Assembly: GCA_022592435.1 (NCBI GenBank)
Contig: JABYQS010000352.1
Location: 1 to 27,702, forward strand
DNA from: Cerioporus squamosus
Lineage: Eukaryota > Basidiomycota > Agaricomycetes > Polyporales > Polyporaceae
Reading direction: 5' to 3'
DNA: 27,702 nucleotides
Of this stretch, positions 1-9,310 are shown piece after piece. The notes beneath the pieces were generated by a model. It worked only from the letters and a program-made list of their open reading frames with translations. It did no database searches and was not told the origin of the DNA. The first letter of the stretch is position 1. The number at the start of each line of letters is the position of its first letter. The position numbers were made by a program, and so were the translations under genes.

Positions 1-445
1 GATGACGATGGAGACGATGGTGCTGCACGAGGTGGACGCCAGAGACGCGACAGTGGCGCGGATAACGATCCAGACTTGGCGGCGTCGGGGGACGTGGAGC
101 GGCGGGTGGCGGGATTGACGATGAAGACGAGGTGTGCACGAGGTGGACGCCGCCGCGCCAAGTGCGCGATAACGCTCCAGAACGGGGGCGGCGCTCGGTG
201 AGCCTTGGGCGCGGTTTTTTCCTTTTATTAGGGTAGTTAGGCTAGTGTATAGTGTGCGGCTGATCGACACAGATGCGTGGTGGGCCGAGGAGGATCGATG
301 CGCACGCAAGGGTTGCTGCGGCGGATGAGGATGAAACGGAGGTGGTAAGGGAACAGTACGAGTACAAAAAGTGTGCGCGGGGACGGGACCCGGGGACCTG
401 CTGTCGCTCAACGAAATGTGTTGGGTTTTTGTGTGGGCGTGGAAG
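1..445. other. 3' flank of the nuclease gene, no gene seen
   Basis: This stretch lies downstream of the nuclease stop codon on the minus strand. It holds degenerate copies of a GATGACGATGGAGACGATG-like motif (near 1-20 and again at 540-558, the latter inside the nuclease last exon, where it encodes part of a Ser-rich tail on the minus strand) and of a GCACGAGGTGGACGCC-like motif (about 26-41 and 136-151). These may be decayed tandem repeats that once belonged to the same Ser-rich coding tail. A T-rich run near 216-228 could belong to a 3' untranslated region. No open frame here has coding character. Confidence 0.4.
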
Positions 446-2552
446 TTAGCTTGGAATGGTGGGCAGAAAGGACCCAGACCCAGAGTTGTGGCAGACGACG
501 TGGGCACGTAAGCGGATGGGCGGGAAGCATGCGGTGCGCGATGACGATGGAGACGATGTGGTCTGAGCAGACGACGAGCATGCGTGGAGCGATAGTGACG
601 ACGAAGACGACGGCTTGAAAGCCGACTTGTGCGCGTCCTGCACCGCGACGTTACCCTGAGACAGGCGCGGCTTCTTGCTAGGAGAAGCGCATTGCATCCT
701 CTTACTAGGAATTGCCCGCTTTGTCTTCTTCGTAGGTGTTGCCCTCTTCGTCTTCTTCGTAGGGGTAAGGCTAGATGCAGAGTCCTATAGAGAGATGAGT
801 GCGAGTGATTACGGTGGTAAGGCACAACGTACCACGCCACCTCGCAAGTCGCGTCCACCCTGGCCGTAGTTGTAACCCTCCGTCTTGTAGGCTGGTGTGA
901 TGAGCCAAGGACGAGCACGCTCGAGGATAACCGCCGGGACTTGCATTGAAAGCGGCTCCTTGCTCTCCCGAAGTGCGTCTCCTTCAAGCAATTTGGCGGT
1001 TGAAGAGTAAGGCCGGGTGCCGTATAGAGCGTTCTTGACGACATCTCCAAGGCCAAGGTCTATCACCTTCACGCGACACATGGCATACCCAGAGGCTGGT
1101 GACTTCCAACGGACTCAACCGATAGGTCAAGGAGCGGATGCGCCCGACCAACCTGTAGGATATATGTAAGACACAGGCGGTAGGTGAGTGATGCGGACTA
1201 ACCCTTGATGTGATGCCTTCGTGACTGAGACCCTCGCGCACCAGCATTCGGACAACCTCATCCGGCCAAAGCGCAGATCGGAATGTCTGAACAAGCTCCG
1301 CCGTGCTTCCCCAGCCAAAGAACGTCTCACAGGCAGTGCCGAGCCGCCCGAAATCCATCGCTCGCGGCTGGAGCACAGCTTCATAGGCAGAGGGCGGGAG
1401 AAGAGCTGGCGTAGCAAACAATCTTGCAGCCTCAACCTTGGGGAACGTCGCCGGGACGTTGGCGGCCAGTCGTGGACTCTTGCGACCGATGTGTTTGCCG
1501 GGATCGTCACGGAGACGGACCCGAACCTGATCGCGCCAGCCTTGAAGGTAGATTGAGAGCTGATCGTCATCATATGTGTCGAGCGCGCGCCGAAGGACAC
1601 GCCCAAGGCCGTACCGCACCAAACCTGCGGCAATCTGAGCTCCGCAGTTCCGTAGTCCACCCTGTGTTTAGCCGTGTTAGAGACAACATGCTTGACAAAG
1701 AAGAACGCCATACCTCATCATAATCACATCCTACCAGGAGCGCGAAGAGAAGCAAGTCGTCCTCGGAAAACCCGGTCTTGTCAAGGACCTTGCTCCTCCG
1801 GTAGACCGTCACCTTGTCGGAACCCGCGCGCTTGAAGCTGGGACTGTGTATGCAAAGTCAGTATATGACCACATGTGAGCAGTGGCAACGTACTTGCGAA
1901 TGATGACGGCTGCGCCGAAGATGAGGGTGTCGCTGTCATCGGTCATGACCGCATCGATGAGACCGAGCGAGCTCATCTTTGCCAGCTCGGCCTCAGCCTC
2001 GCCAGCAGCCTAAACATAGGGGTGTGAGCAAATACTACGACCCTGCTGAGAAATGCGTACCTCAAGCCATGCGAATCCAAATGCCTCGACGAGACGTCGG
2101 AACCCGTCGGTCAACCACACCGGAGGTAGCTTGACCTGTTTACCTCTCTTGTAGGCGGGACGATGAGGGCCGTCGGCGACAAACACGGCGTGGATCGGTC
2201 TTTCAGCAAGCATGGCGAGGCGGGAAAAGAGGTGGTAGAGTTCAGGGTTTTCCCCACTCTGCGCATGGCCGGCCGAGAACTGGTGTAACATGGATTGCAT
2301 CCAGATACTACGAGATAGTTGGCGACGGTAAATAAACGACCGGAAATATAACGTAGAGATACTCACCTGGAGTCAATACCAACATAGTACAACCGCTCTG
2401 CACGTAAACCCTCGAACCCCTCCCGTAGCGCGAGCGTCCTTAGAGACCAGGTCTCCGATGCGCCTTCGACGAGCTGTAGCAGCCTATCGTGTCAGAGTCA
2501 TCGAAGACGCGTCTGTACTCAGGCGTACCTTCCAAAGTCCTGGTACTCCCAT
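446..2552 (-). CDS. XPG/GEN1-like structure-specific nuclease (PIN-like fold)
   Basis: Spliced minus-strand gene. Exons, 5' to 3': 2552-2529, 2483-2367, 2307-2061, 2009-1894, 1843-1714, 1661-1203, about 1152-833 and 784-446; introns are 45-59 bp with GTACGC, GTGAGT, GTATGG or GTTAGT donors. About 583 residues. Visible family marks: N-terminal MGVPGLWK; VGID near residue 45; VADGP near 92; the acidic XPG-I core GEAEAELAKM at 132-141 and VMTDDSDTLIFG at 151-162; GCDYDE at 206-211, followed by a helix-hairpin-helix-like GLRNCGAQIAAGLVRYG. Such enzymes cut branched DNA (flaps or Holliday junctions) with two metal ions and act in the nucleus. The last exon has a duplicated basic block, TPTKKTKRATPTKKTKRA, a likely nuclear localisation signal, then a Ser-rich tail. 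The closest relatives I know are the multi-copy 'PIN domain-like' proteins of mushrooms. Frame problems at exon 2 and in exon 7 are listed under findings. Confidence 0.85.
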
Positions 2553-3680
2553 GTTGATTGCAGTAGATTTGAAGAAAAGTAGAGTGGTTGAGAAGGTTTG
2601 TTGTCGGTCACGACGGGGGAATCGACTTGTATATGAGCAGGCGGAGGGAACAGGAGGAGGCGGATGGCGGACGACATGGCGGATAGAGTGCGGGTGTGGC
2701 GAGATCCGAGAGACCGTAAATCCGAGAGACTGCAAATCCCGGATGAAGATCGAGCTGCGAGGAGTGAAATGGCGGGAGGTCCTGCGAGAGAGGAGGGCGT
2801 CGCAGCGAGCTGCGAGGTCTCGGATTCGCAGTCTTCGTGTGAACTTTGCGGTCTCAACAGCACGTGCATTGTTAACACCGTATCGCGGCCTGGCGCAGGC
2901 GCCTGCCGGTCGCGTACAAGCATCCGCCGTCGAGTGTAACAAGCGCGTTGTTACGTGTCCTTCGCTGGCTACCAACACACAGCTCTCTTCCATCTATCCC
3001 TACATCGACACGTCGAGTCACAGCCGCGCGGCCCTGGGCAATGCGAGGTAAGTCCGTCGAGTTTGGTTTCTTGTGCATGGTGCCACAGAGTGGCTAGCGC
3101 TACTACCGTACTGGTAGTAGTAGTTAGTAAGTATGCTGTCCCGTCCCGCGTGTTGCCAGACACCTTAGCAACAGATGGATCATCGCAGAGCTGCAGGCCA
3201 GGAGCTTACTCGGCTCGAGCTCGGCGATGATTCAGAGCTGCCCTCGCCTCATGATCCTCCAGTGCTATCTACCTAAGTAATTCTGCCAAGCGCCGCCCCG
3301 ACAAAGTCCGCGCCCATCCTCCCGTCCAGCGCTCTTGCTTCCTCCGGCACTCGGGGTCCTCCGCCGGCGCACGGACGCTTGGCTTGGCGTCGGCAGGGGA
3401 CCAGAATGCCGCTTAAGTCAGCTAGCCGGGGGACTGTTAATCAACCCCATCGCAGCTTTACTTCCTCGCCTCTACTACTCATGTCAGACTATTATGTAGT
3501 ACCTACTGAGTCCGAGGCGAGGGGAGCACGCAGGGGGCTCCAAAACACCAAAGGGCGTAGCGGTTTCCTCGGACGATGACACGATGGCCAGATCCGAGCG
3601 ATGGCGGGCGTACTTATGGGGTGCATGGTTACATATGTAGATGAAGGATGAAGGGGCCGGGGCGCCCGTGGGCTGTTACT
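2553..3680. other. Intergenic region upstream of the nuclease gene
   Basis: No convincing gene. Several overlapping ORFs of 60-200 codons exist on both strands but none shows a family motif, and they shadow each other. The region holds small inverted repeats: GTAACAA...TTGTTAC near 2937-2955, CTACTACC...GGTAGTAG at about 3100-3120, and 9-bp arms at 3464-3472 and 3514-3522. The nuclease promoter should lie just above 2552; I see no clear TATA box there. Confidence 0.4.
3464..3522. repeat. Short foldback with 9-bp arms
   Basis: CCTCGCCTC at 3464-3472 is the exact reverse complement of GAGGCGAGG at 3514-3522. The 41-base loop itself contains CTACTAC and a facing GTAGTA. It may be a relic of a small foldback element or a chance structure. 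No target-site duplication was recognised. Confidence 0.4.
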
Positions 3681-3704
3681 TACAGTGGATGACTTCCCAT
3701 AAGA

Positions 3705-3732
3705 ATTTACGGACGTCCTGACGTCCGTAAAT
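3705..3732. repeat. Perfect palindrome at the left end of the MITE
   Basis: ATTTACGGACGTC (3705-3717) is followed, after a 2-base spacer, by its exact reverse complement (3720-3732). It continues directly from the left terminal repeat, so the terminal repeat together with this palindrome could form a double hairpin. Confidence 0.9.
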
Positions 3733-3823
3733 GCTGGATCAGGGCTAACGGCCGAGATGCCGAAGACAGATTCAGACTCCGCTTCCAAGCGCCCGGCCGT
3801 AGACACGTCAAGCGCTCAGAGTC

Positions 3824-3859
3824 TAGAAGGGGGGGTCGAGTCGTCGACCCCCCCTTCTA
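3824..3859. repeat. Perfect 36-bp hairpin inside the MITE
   Basis: TAGAAGGGGGGGTCGA (3824-3839) and its exact reverse complement (3844-3859) flank a four-base loop GTCG. The 16-bp stem contains runs of seven G and seven C. It lies near the left third of the element and would form a very stable cruciform or RNA hairpin. Confidence 0.9.
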
Positions 3860-4076
3860 AACTTCAGCACGTCCGTAAATCCTCGCTTAAGCTCGCTTAG
3901 GGCGTCGGGGGGACTCAAAAGGCAGTCGCCATCATTACAAATCCTGTTGGCATCAACATGGACCGGATTGGGTGCTGACAAATGCTGACATAAGAGTCCC
4001 ACCGAGGATGAACCGTCCAGCGTCTAATTATCCAGCGCCCAAGATACCCGGGCGAGATCAAACTCCGCAAGCGAAG

Positions 4077-4100
4077 TTTACGGACGAAATCGTCCGTAAA
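4077..4100. repeat. Perfect palindrome at the right end of the MITE
   Basis: TTTACGGACGA (4077-4087) and its exact reverse complement (4090-4100) are separated by AA. It uses the same TTTACGGACG core as the left palindrome and adjoins the right terminal repeat. Confidence 0.9.
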
Positions 4101-4122
4101 TCTTATGGAAAGTCATCCAGTA

Positions 4123-5249
4123 TGTTGGAAATGGATGACGGACAGGGTCCAAGTGTACTGTGAGATATGCGTCACGACTCACTCGCGATGCGAGTCGAGT
4201 GAGCTGTGCAGTCTTCGCAATTCACTCGAGTATACATAGTAGACGACACAGACGACGAGGGAGATCGTTGAGCAGCCCCCTGTAAAGTTCGAACAGACTT
4301 TCGAAGGCGGTGCTGGGGCAGGAGCCTGGAGGGGAAGCGAGATTGGCGAGAGGATCGTATGGCGAGGGGGCTTCGAAACGGCTTCGGAAGTTCGAGATGG
4401 AGAAGATGCAGGGCTGCGGGCCTCTGTTGCCACCCTTCAATGGGGGCGCATCGTGCGTTGACGACCAACGGGAACTTGCGGCTGACAGAGGCGAGGCGCG
4501 CTGGACGAACGATGAGCCGCGATGGTTTGCGCAGCTGCGCTGTGAACCGTGACAAGGCGCTAGCCAGCTGTACTGGCACCGAGGGGAGGATGCGCGGGCC
4601 CGGGTTTTGGGACAGAAATGGTTAGGTGGAAGTGCAGGCGCACCGCGTCTGAGCGGCGAGGGAGCGTTGTCGGTTAGCAGCGCTCGATTGTGCAGGCATC
4701 CACCATAGCATGTGCAACCTCCGCCTGGGACCCTGCGGATGCAAATTGTGACAGTGATGTTACAATTCCCTCTGTCAGGGTGCCGAGACACTGTGATTAG
4801 GGATGCAAGTGCGAACTGGGACTGAGCGAGCCGAGGCGCGAGTGGTTCCACGTCCGGCAGCAATGCATTCGAGCGGCTTCGAGCTTGTGACGTCGGGCGT
4901 GGGCGGGTCACTGGCAGCCAGAGCAGGATATGGCGAGACGTGTCGATGATATGTCAGATGTCCAGTAGTGTGGTCGGTCTGCGCCTCGAGGAGAACCTGT
5001 TCGGCCACCGTACGCATTCTCTGTCTGACTGCAGTGACAAAGTCAGTCTATACCCGGACAACTGCCCAACACATTGTGGGACGAGCATCTGCCACACAAA
5101 TCGATGGTGAAGTGTGTCCAGAGGATGCGACATCGCGTGTCTGCTAGGCAGTCCCTGGACTGCGGACTCGGACTCGGATCCTAAGTCCAAGTCACCAGAA
5201 TAATGGAAGCCTGAAGGACGAGCTAATGATTCAACGGGCGCGCACACAC
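4123..5249. other. Intergenic region between the MITE and the left long repeat
   Basis: No gene is supported. A 229-codon minus-strand frame (4222-4911) and two overlapping minus frames are open, but they are rich in Arg, Pro and Ser as expected for chance frames in GC-rich DNA and show no motif. A local inverted repeat CTCACTCG...CGAGTGAG lies near 4180-4205. From 5161 there is a short GGACTCGGACTCGGA repeat. Confidence 0.35.
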
Positions 5250-7664
5250 TCACCTCGAGAGTCCGGCTGATGATGTGTTCCGGGGCGGGTGCCTCGACGC
5301 TGGCACTGAGATGACCTCGCGGCTCTCGTGTAATGCCACAGTGACATGCCCGTTGTTAATGCCGAGCACAGATGGTGCCGGGTCCGTGCGCCTTGAAGGC
5401 GGTAGCATTGGGATGTAGCCTCACCCGTACAGCTCCAGGACCGTATGCGCCCGCTTGACGAGGGAGAGTATCAAAGCCTGTTGAAGCCGTGACAGGTCGT
5501 CCGAGGAGAATGAGACTTCGCGCATGAATTCTTGACCCAGCGCTGCGGACGAGGACGCCAAGTCACGAAGGTTCATTGTGTGTCTCGGTGTCGGAAGACA
5601 GACATGGGAACGCCTGACCTGTCCGAGGGCGCATATAGTCAGTTCTCCTGTCACAGAAACGACTAGACGATGGGGTCTACTGCACCATGCTGTCATTGCT
5701 GAGCTGCGGACGTGGGTACGCAAGTCCCTGAGGTTGATTGACTCTCGGAGCCTATGAAGACAGCACCTGCAGGGGTGGCATGGAGTCAGTCTCGCTGTCA
5801 CGAAGTCACAAGGAGAGATGGGACGAACGCCACGAAGCACACGCAGTCGCGTCAGCACGTACGTTCTCCCGCACAGCACCACGACACGAGGCCCTCCGGG
5901 AACCAATCATGACCTGCAGAAGGCGTACGCGCAAGCTCTGAGCACGGCGATATGAAACTGAGAAGGGACGCGCGTACCTCTTCGCGGATGCTGAGCACGC
6001 TGCGGAAGCCCGTAAGATCCATCCGCGACCGCCACGTATGTACGTGCTCGCTATGGTACGGTGAGCATGTGAATGGCCTATCTGCACCGGAGCGCACAGA
6101 AGGAAGTCCTAGTCAGTCCCGGAGTCGACTCGCACAAGAAATGAAATGAGAAGGAACGGGCGTACCTCGTGTCGGGACCGGGACAGGACAACGCTATGCC
6201 TTACGTGGGCACACTGGTGGGCCACGATGCCCGGAAGCAGATGGTTCATGTTGAAACAGGGATGGATCTTGGATCCGCTCCCGCGAGATTCGAGTGATCG
6301 AGAGTTCCCGAGGGCGTTCTACCCGCGCGGAGAGCACTCTCGGAAGGGACACGGCGTCGGGAGACGTCCCCGTCCGACCTACTGCATAACGTGTCCGCAG
6401 CCTGGAGGTATGGTAGTCATGTCAGAAAGTGACTGGGATGAACGGGAGCAGATCTGACATACCGACGCGTACGTGCATGCGGCTTCGCATGCGTAAACCT
6501 CCTTCCTTGCTTGGTAATCATGCCCTCCGCAGCTTTGGTGAGTCGCGGAAGCGTAGGACCGCCGCGGAAACAGAAGTGAATTCTTGTGGATCTGAGCCAG
6601 AAAGTGAGGTCGGGGACTGGTTACCCCGAAACGGGGAAGTGCGTTTGGTAATCAAGTGGTCCGACCACGTCTCGGAGCCTGCAGCGCGTCCCCGGTCGGT
6701 TTTCGTGCGGATGGCGCAGCGGAAAGAACGTCGGCGTACACATGGTGCACACGTCCTTCGTCAGCAGAAGGAGAGAGGACACCGCCCCGCACCACCCATC
6801 GTGAACCGCGTCCGCCCGACCTCCGAGCACGGGCGCTCGTATACTATGACGTCGGATGAGCGGCCGAATATGGGCATTTGGCATGGGTAGCGCTCCGGGG
6901 GTTCGAATCTGAGCGATGCCGCGTGTATGATTGACGTGTTTGCTCACCTGTGTACGGATCCCCTTGTACTGCATAATGCCGAGTCGTTCAGCATTCATGG
7001 ACGTCAGTGCGTCCCGCGAGTCCCTGCAGCTGTCAGGAGAAAGCACTGCAGGTTGATCCTAGGTATCTCCAGGAGCCCACCTCGGACATACCGCACGCAC
7101 CAGACGCGACAGACTCCATGCAAGGCGAAACGCCAGAGCTCGGCGTCTCATGTCCTCTCTGTCAAGAGTACAAGGCAAGCAGTGCTCGCTGGGTGGTGAC
7201 AGGGGACTCTGGAGGTTATCGAGTGCACGCACAGTGCACCACGAGGCGCGCCCGAGGCACACGGCTGCGCGTCACGTCCACCAAGCTCAAGCTTACGGAG
7301 CGGGGCAGTTCGGAGGGAGGTTCGTGCGTTTTCGCGTCCGCCGTGCGAGATCATTGGTGGAGGAAGAGGGGCCCGAACCCTGCCAAACCATCCTTGTCAA
7401 CGAGGCCGCGGGCGGTGCGGCGACTCGGAGGTCGAGAACGTTCTCCACTGTCAATGCCCGAGGGCCCTGTCTCCCCTCCGGCCTCCATAGTACAACGCCG
7501 GGTCTCGCACGCTGTGACGTCCTGCCAATGGATTGTGGATAGATTGTCGCGGAGATGAGTTGGATATGAACAGAAAGAAGTTCAGGGAGCTCGAGGTCAT
7601 GCAGCAGATAGACATGAACATATGCGAGAAACGTCTCACTCTCAGAACCGCAGGGCGCAGGCAA
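5250..7664 (-). pseudogene. Unrecognised intron-bearing gene or gene relic in the left repeat copy
   Basis: Coding-like segments occur in order on the minus strand. The first, ending about 7293, contains VVLWRPEGRQGPRALTVENV and ends at a GTAAGC donor. A middle segment near 6860-7040 includes SMNAERLGIMQYKGIRTQ. A segment at about 5863-6090 includes SLRVRLLQVMIGSRRASCRG and ends at a GTACGT donor (5862), with a matching CTGCAG acceptor at 5767. The last contains DLSRLQQALILSLVKRAH (5420-5500) and then LGINNGHVTVALHESREV, ending in TGA at 5250-5252. Some joins work only with introns of 33-39 bp, which is short for this genome, and one-base differences from the right copy break frames. I do not recognise the family. 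The opposite strand also has open frames, including SCPLCQEYKASSARWVV near 7147-7197, and by-eye substitution patterns do not settle the strand. Confidence 0.35.
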
Positions 7665-7731
7665 GAGTCAACTCGAGCACCTTCGAATCGATCGCGAGCC
7701 CCGTCGGTCCACCGCCAAACGATCGCCGTCC
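5250..7731 (-). repeat. Left copy of the long inverted repeat (about 2.5 kb)
   Basis: Read on the minus strand, this segment aligns by eye over its whole length with plus-strand 25243-27702. Long stretches are near identical (for example around 7240-7530, 6700-7080 and 5760-6060), interrupted by small indels and a more divergent part near 7545-7660. Similarity begins abruptly at 7731, where the right copy has its own breakpoint at 25243. The other end reaches at least 5276, the point matching the window end in the right copy. Source and class of the repeat are unknown; I found no terminal repeats, long terminal repeats or reverse-transcriptase or transposase motifs. Confidence 0.85.
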
Positions 7732-7974
7732 AATTGGCTGCCGCCGCCTGCCCGCCGCCCCTCTGGATCAAGCTCTGATCAAGCGTTCCGGGATCCCAGA
7801 TCTCGATCATGGCACCTCAGGCACCTGTGACCCGCAAGCCCGCTGTTCCGGGCGGACTTGCTCAAGGGAGTAGGTGTGACCCCACGAGGCGCGGTCACAG
7901 CGCGATCGATCATCGGGATCATCCGTATACGCGAGATCAATATTGAGTCGCCTCAAGCTTAGACTCGTGGCGGA

Positions 7975-8235
7975 GCCGGGGGGCCAAGGAAAGTGCTCGA
8001 GTCTCCAGAGCTCCAAGTTGGAGACTCGGACTGGATTCGCGAATGTATTCAACGCTGCGCAAGGTTTAGACTCGGGAGAGGAGCCTCTGGAGTCTCTGGA
8101 GTTCTGCAATTGCAAAGTCACAACGCTCGAAAGCTCGAGAGGACACCGGCTCGAACGAGTGGGCGGACGCGCGAGTGGGGAACACCGTCGCAGGACTCGG
8201 GCTCGGGAGAGGACACTCGGACTCGCGAGATGGCT
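7975..8235. repeat. ACTCG-rich degenerate repeat patch
   Basis: Units of the type GACTCGGGAGAGGA or GACTCGG recur on the plus strand (near 8028, 8069, 8196 and 8216), together with CTCCAGAGCTCC and CTGGAGTCTCTGGAG variants. Similar GACTCGGACTCGG words appear at 5163 and 24870, so this may be a dispersed low-complexity family. Spacing is irregular and no clean period was found. Confidence 0.4.
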
Positions 8236-8515
8236 GATGAACGTCCGAGTCGCAAGCCCGAGCGCAGTTATGGCAGCTGTAACGTTTGCCCACACTACTG
8301 TCACGCTTCTGCTCATGGTAATCCCCCCACGACAACGAAAAAGTAGGTTAACGTTCAGGCAGGCCTCCGGCCCAGCGCGCACAGCTCGGCGGCGCTGGGG
8401 AGTTTGAACCTTGCGCCCTTGTGCTCGTGAACGTTACAGTAAGCCTCAGCCTGAAGGCGTGCAAGGTTAGGTTCGCCGCGCCGCGAGCCGGCAAGGCGGG
8501 GAAGGAAGGGAGATT

Positions 8516-8531
8516 GCACGCACGCACGCAC
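8516..8531 (+). repeat. (GCAC)4 microsatellite
   Basis: Four perfect GCAC units in otherwise unique GC-rich sequence. Confidence 0.85.
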
Positions 8532-9276
8532 TGGCGCAAACCCTCTCGCTGTGGACAACAACTGTGCTGCCGAACGCGAGAGTTGCGGCGGGGCGGTCGA
8601 CCTCCCTCGGCAGGCCGGTCACGGCAGCGCCAGGCAGTCGGGGTCCTGCGCCTCGAGTCTGTCGCCTTCGACTGTCAAGTTCTGCCCCACTCCTGGACGG
8701 GAGGAACGGGGACGGAGCGGGAGCGTCTCTCCGGAAGTGAGAGAGTCCAAACCTGATGGGAGAGTCAGACTCGCACGGACCCGTCGCAGATGGCACCGAG
8801 CAATGGACGTGCTCACCTCCAAGTTCAGGCTCGGGGATCAACATAGTATGCAGCCATGCCATAGACGGTGACCCCAAGAACACCGGCGCACCCGCGCCCG
8901 CGCCTCCGCCGCCAGTTCTGAGTTCAAGGTTGACGTGAGACCGCGTGCCGTATATGTCGACATCGACACCGACAACCGGCAACCTGCGCACTGACGACTG
9001 CACATCGATGTCCCGGTCGCGACGTCTCTGGCAGTGGTGCTGCTACATGTTGCTCGAGTCCTTGATCCCTACAGAGCCCACCTGGGTCCTGAACGCAGGC
9101 GGCGGGCGCGGGCCTGGCGATTCGCACCAGCCGGGAGCCCGTCGCGTCCGCAACCGAAGTACGTGTACGCGACGGCCGCCTGGGCTGGTCACTGTCAATG
9201 GGACTCAGGCTCAGGGTCCTACTTAGGGTCCTCCGTCCGCGTTGCTTACCCCGCGTGCCGCATGTGGGTTCGACTG

Positions 9277-9310
9277 TTCTGGCTTCTGGCTTCTGGCTTC
9301 TGGCTTCTGG
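9277..9310 (+). repeat. Tandem repeat of TTCTGGC, about 4.9 units
   Basis: Four perfect copies of the 7-bp unit TTCTGGC plus a partial fifth. A single-locus minisatellite-like tract; its copy number may vary between strains. A related GGTTCTGGCTTCTG word occurs near 16768. Confidence 0.9.

Larger units (their letters stand above)
3681..4122. mobile_element. MITE-like non-autonomous DNA transposon with palindromic ends
   Basis: The left end (3681-3715) reads TACAGTGGATGACTTCCCAT and then AAGAATTTACGGACG. The right end (about 4085-4122), reverse complemented, reads TACTGGATGACTTTCCATAA and then GATTTACGGACG, so the element has imperfect terminal inverted repeats of about 33 bp around a core of about 370 bp. 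The flanking TA on both sides fits a TA target-site duplication, as made by Tc1/mariner-type transposases; this is an inference from two bases. Each terminal repeat runs into its own palindrome (3705-3732 and 4077-4100) built on TTTACGGACG, and a half copy (CGTCCGTAAAT) sits near 3870. There is no transposase ORF, so any mobility would need a transposase encoded elsewhere. Confidence 0.75.

Noticed and set aside
4222..4911. 229-codon minus-strand ORF
   Set aside because: Overlaps two other open frames on the same strand, has no splice or family evidence, and its composition fits a chance frame.
6861..6925. tRNA gene suggested by GGTTCGAATC
   Set aside because: No cloverleaf with a proper acceptor stem and anticodon arm could be drawn; kept only as a weak finding about repeat ancestry.
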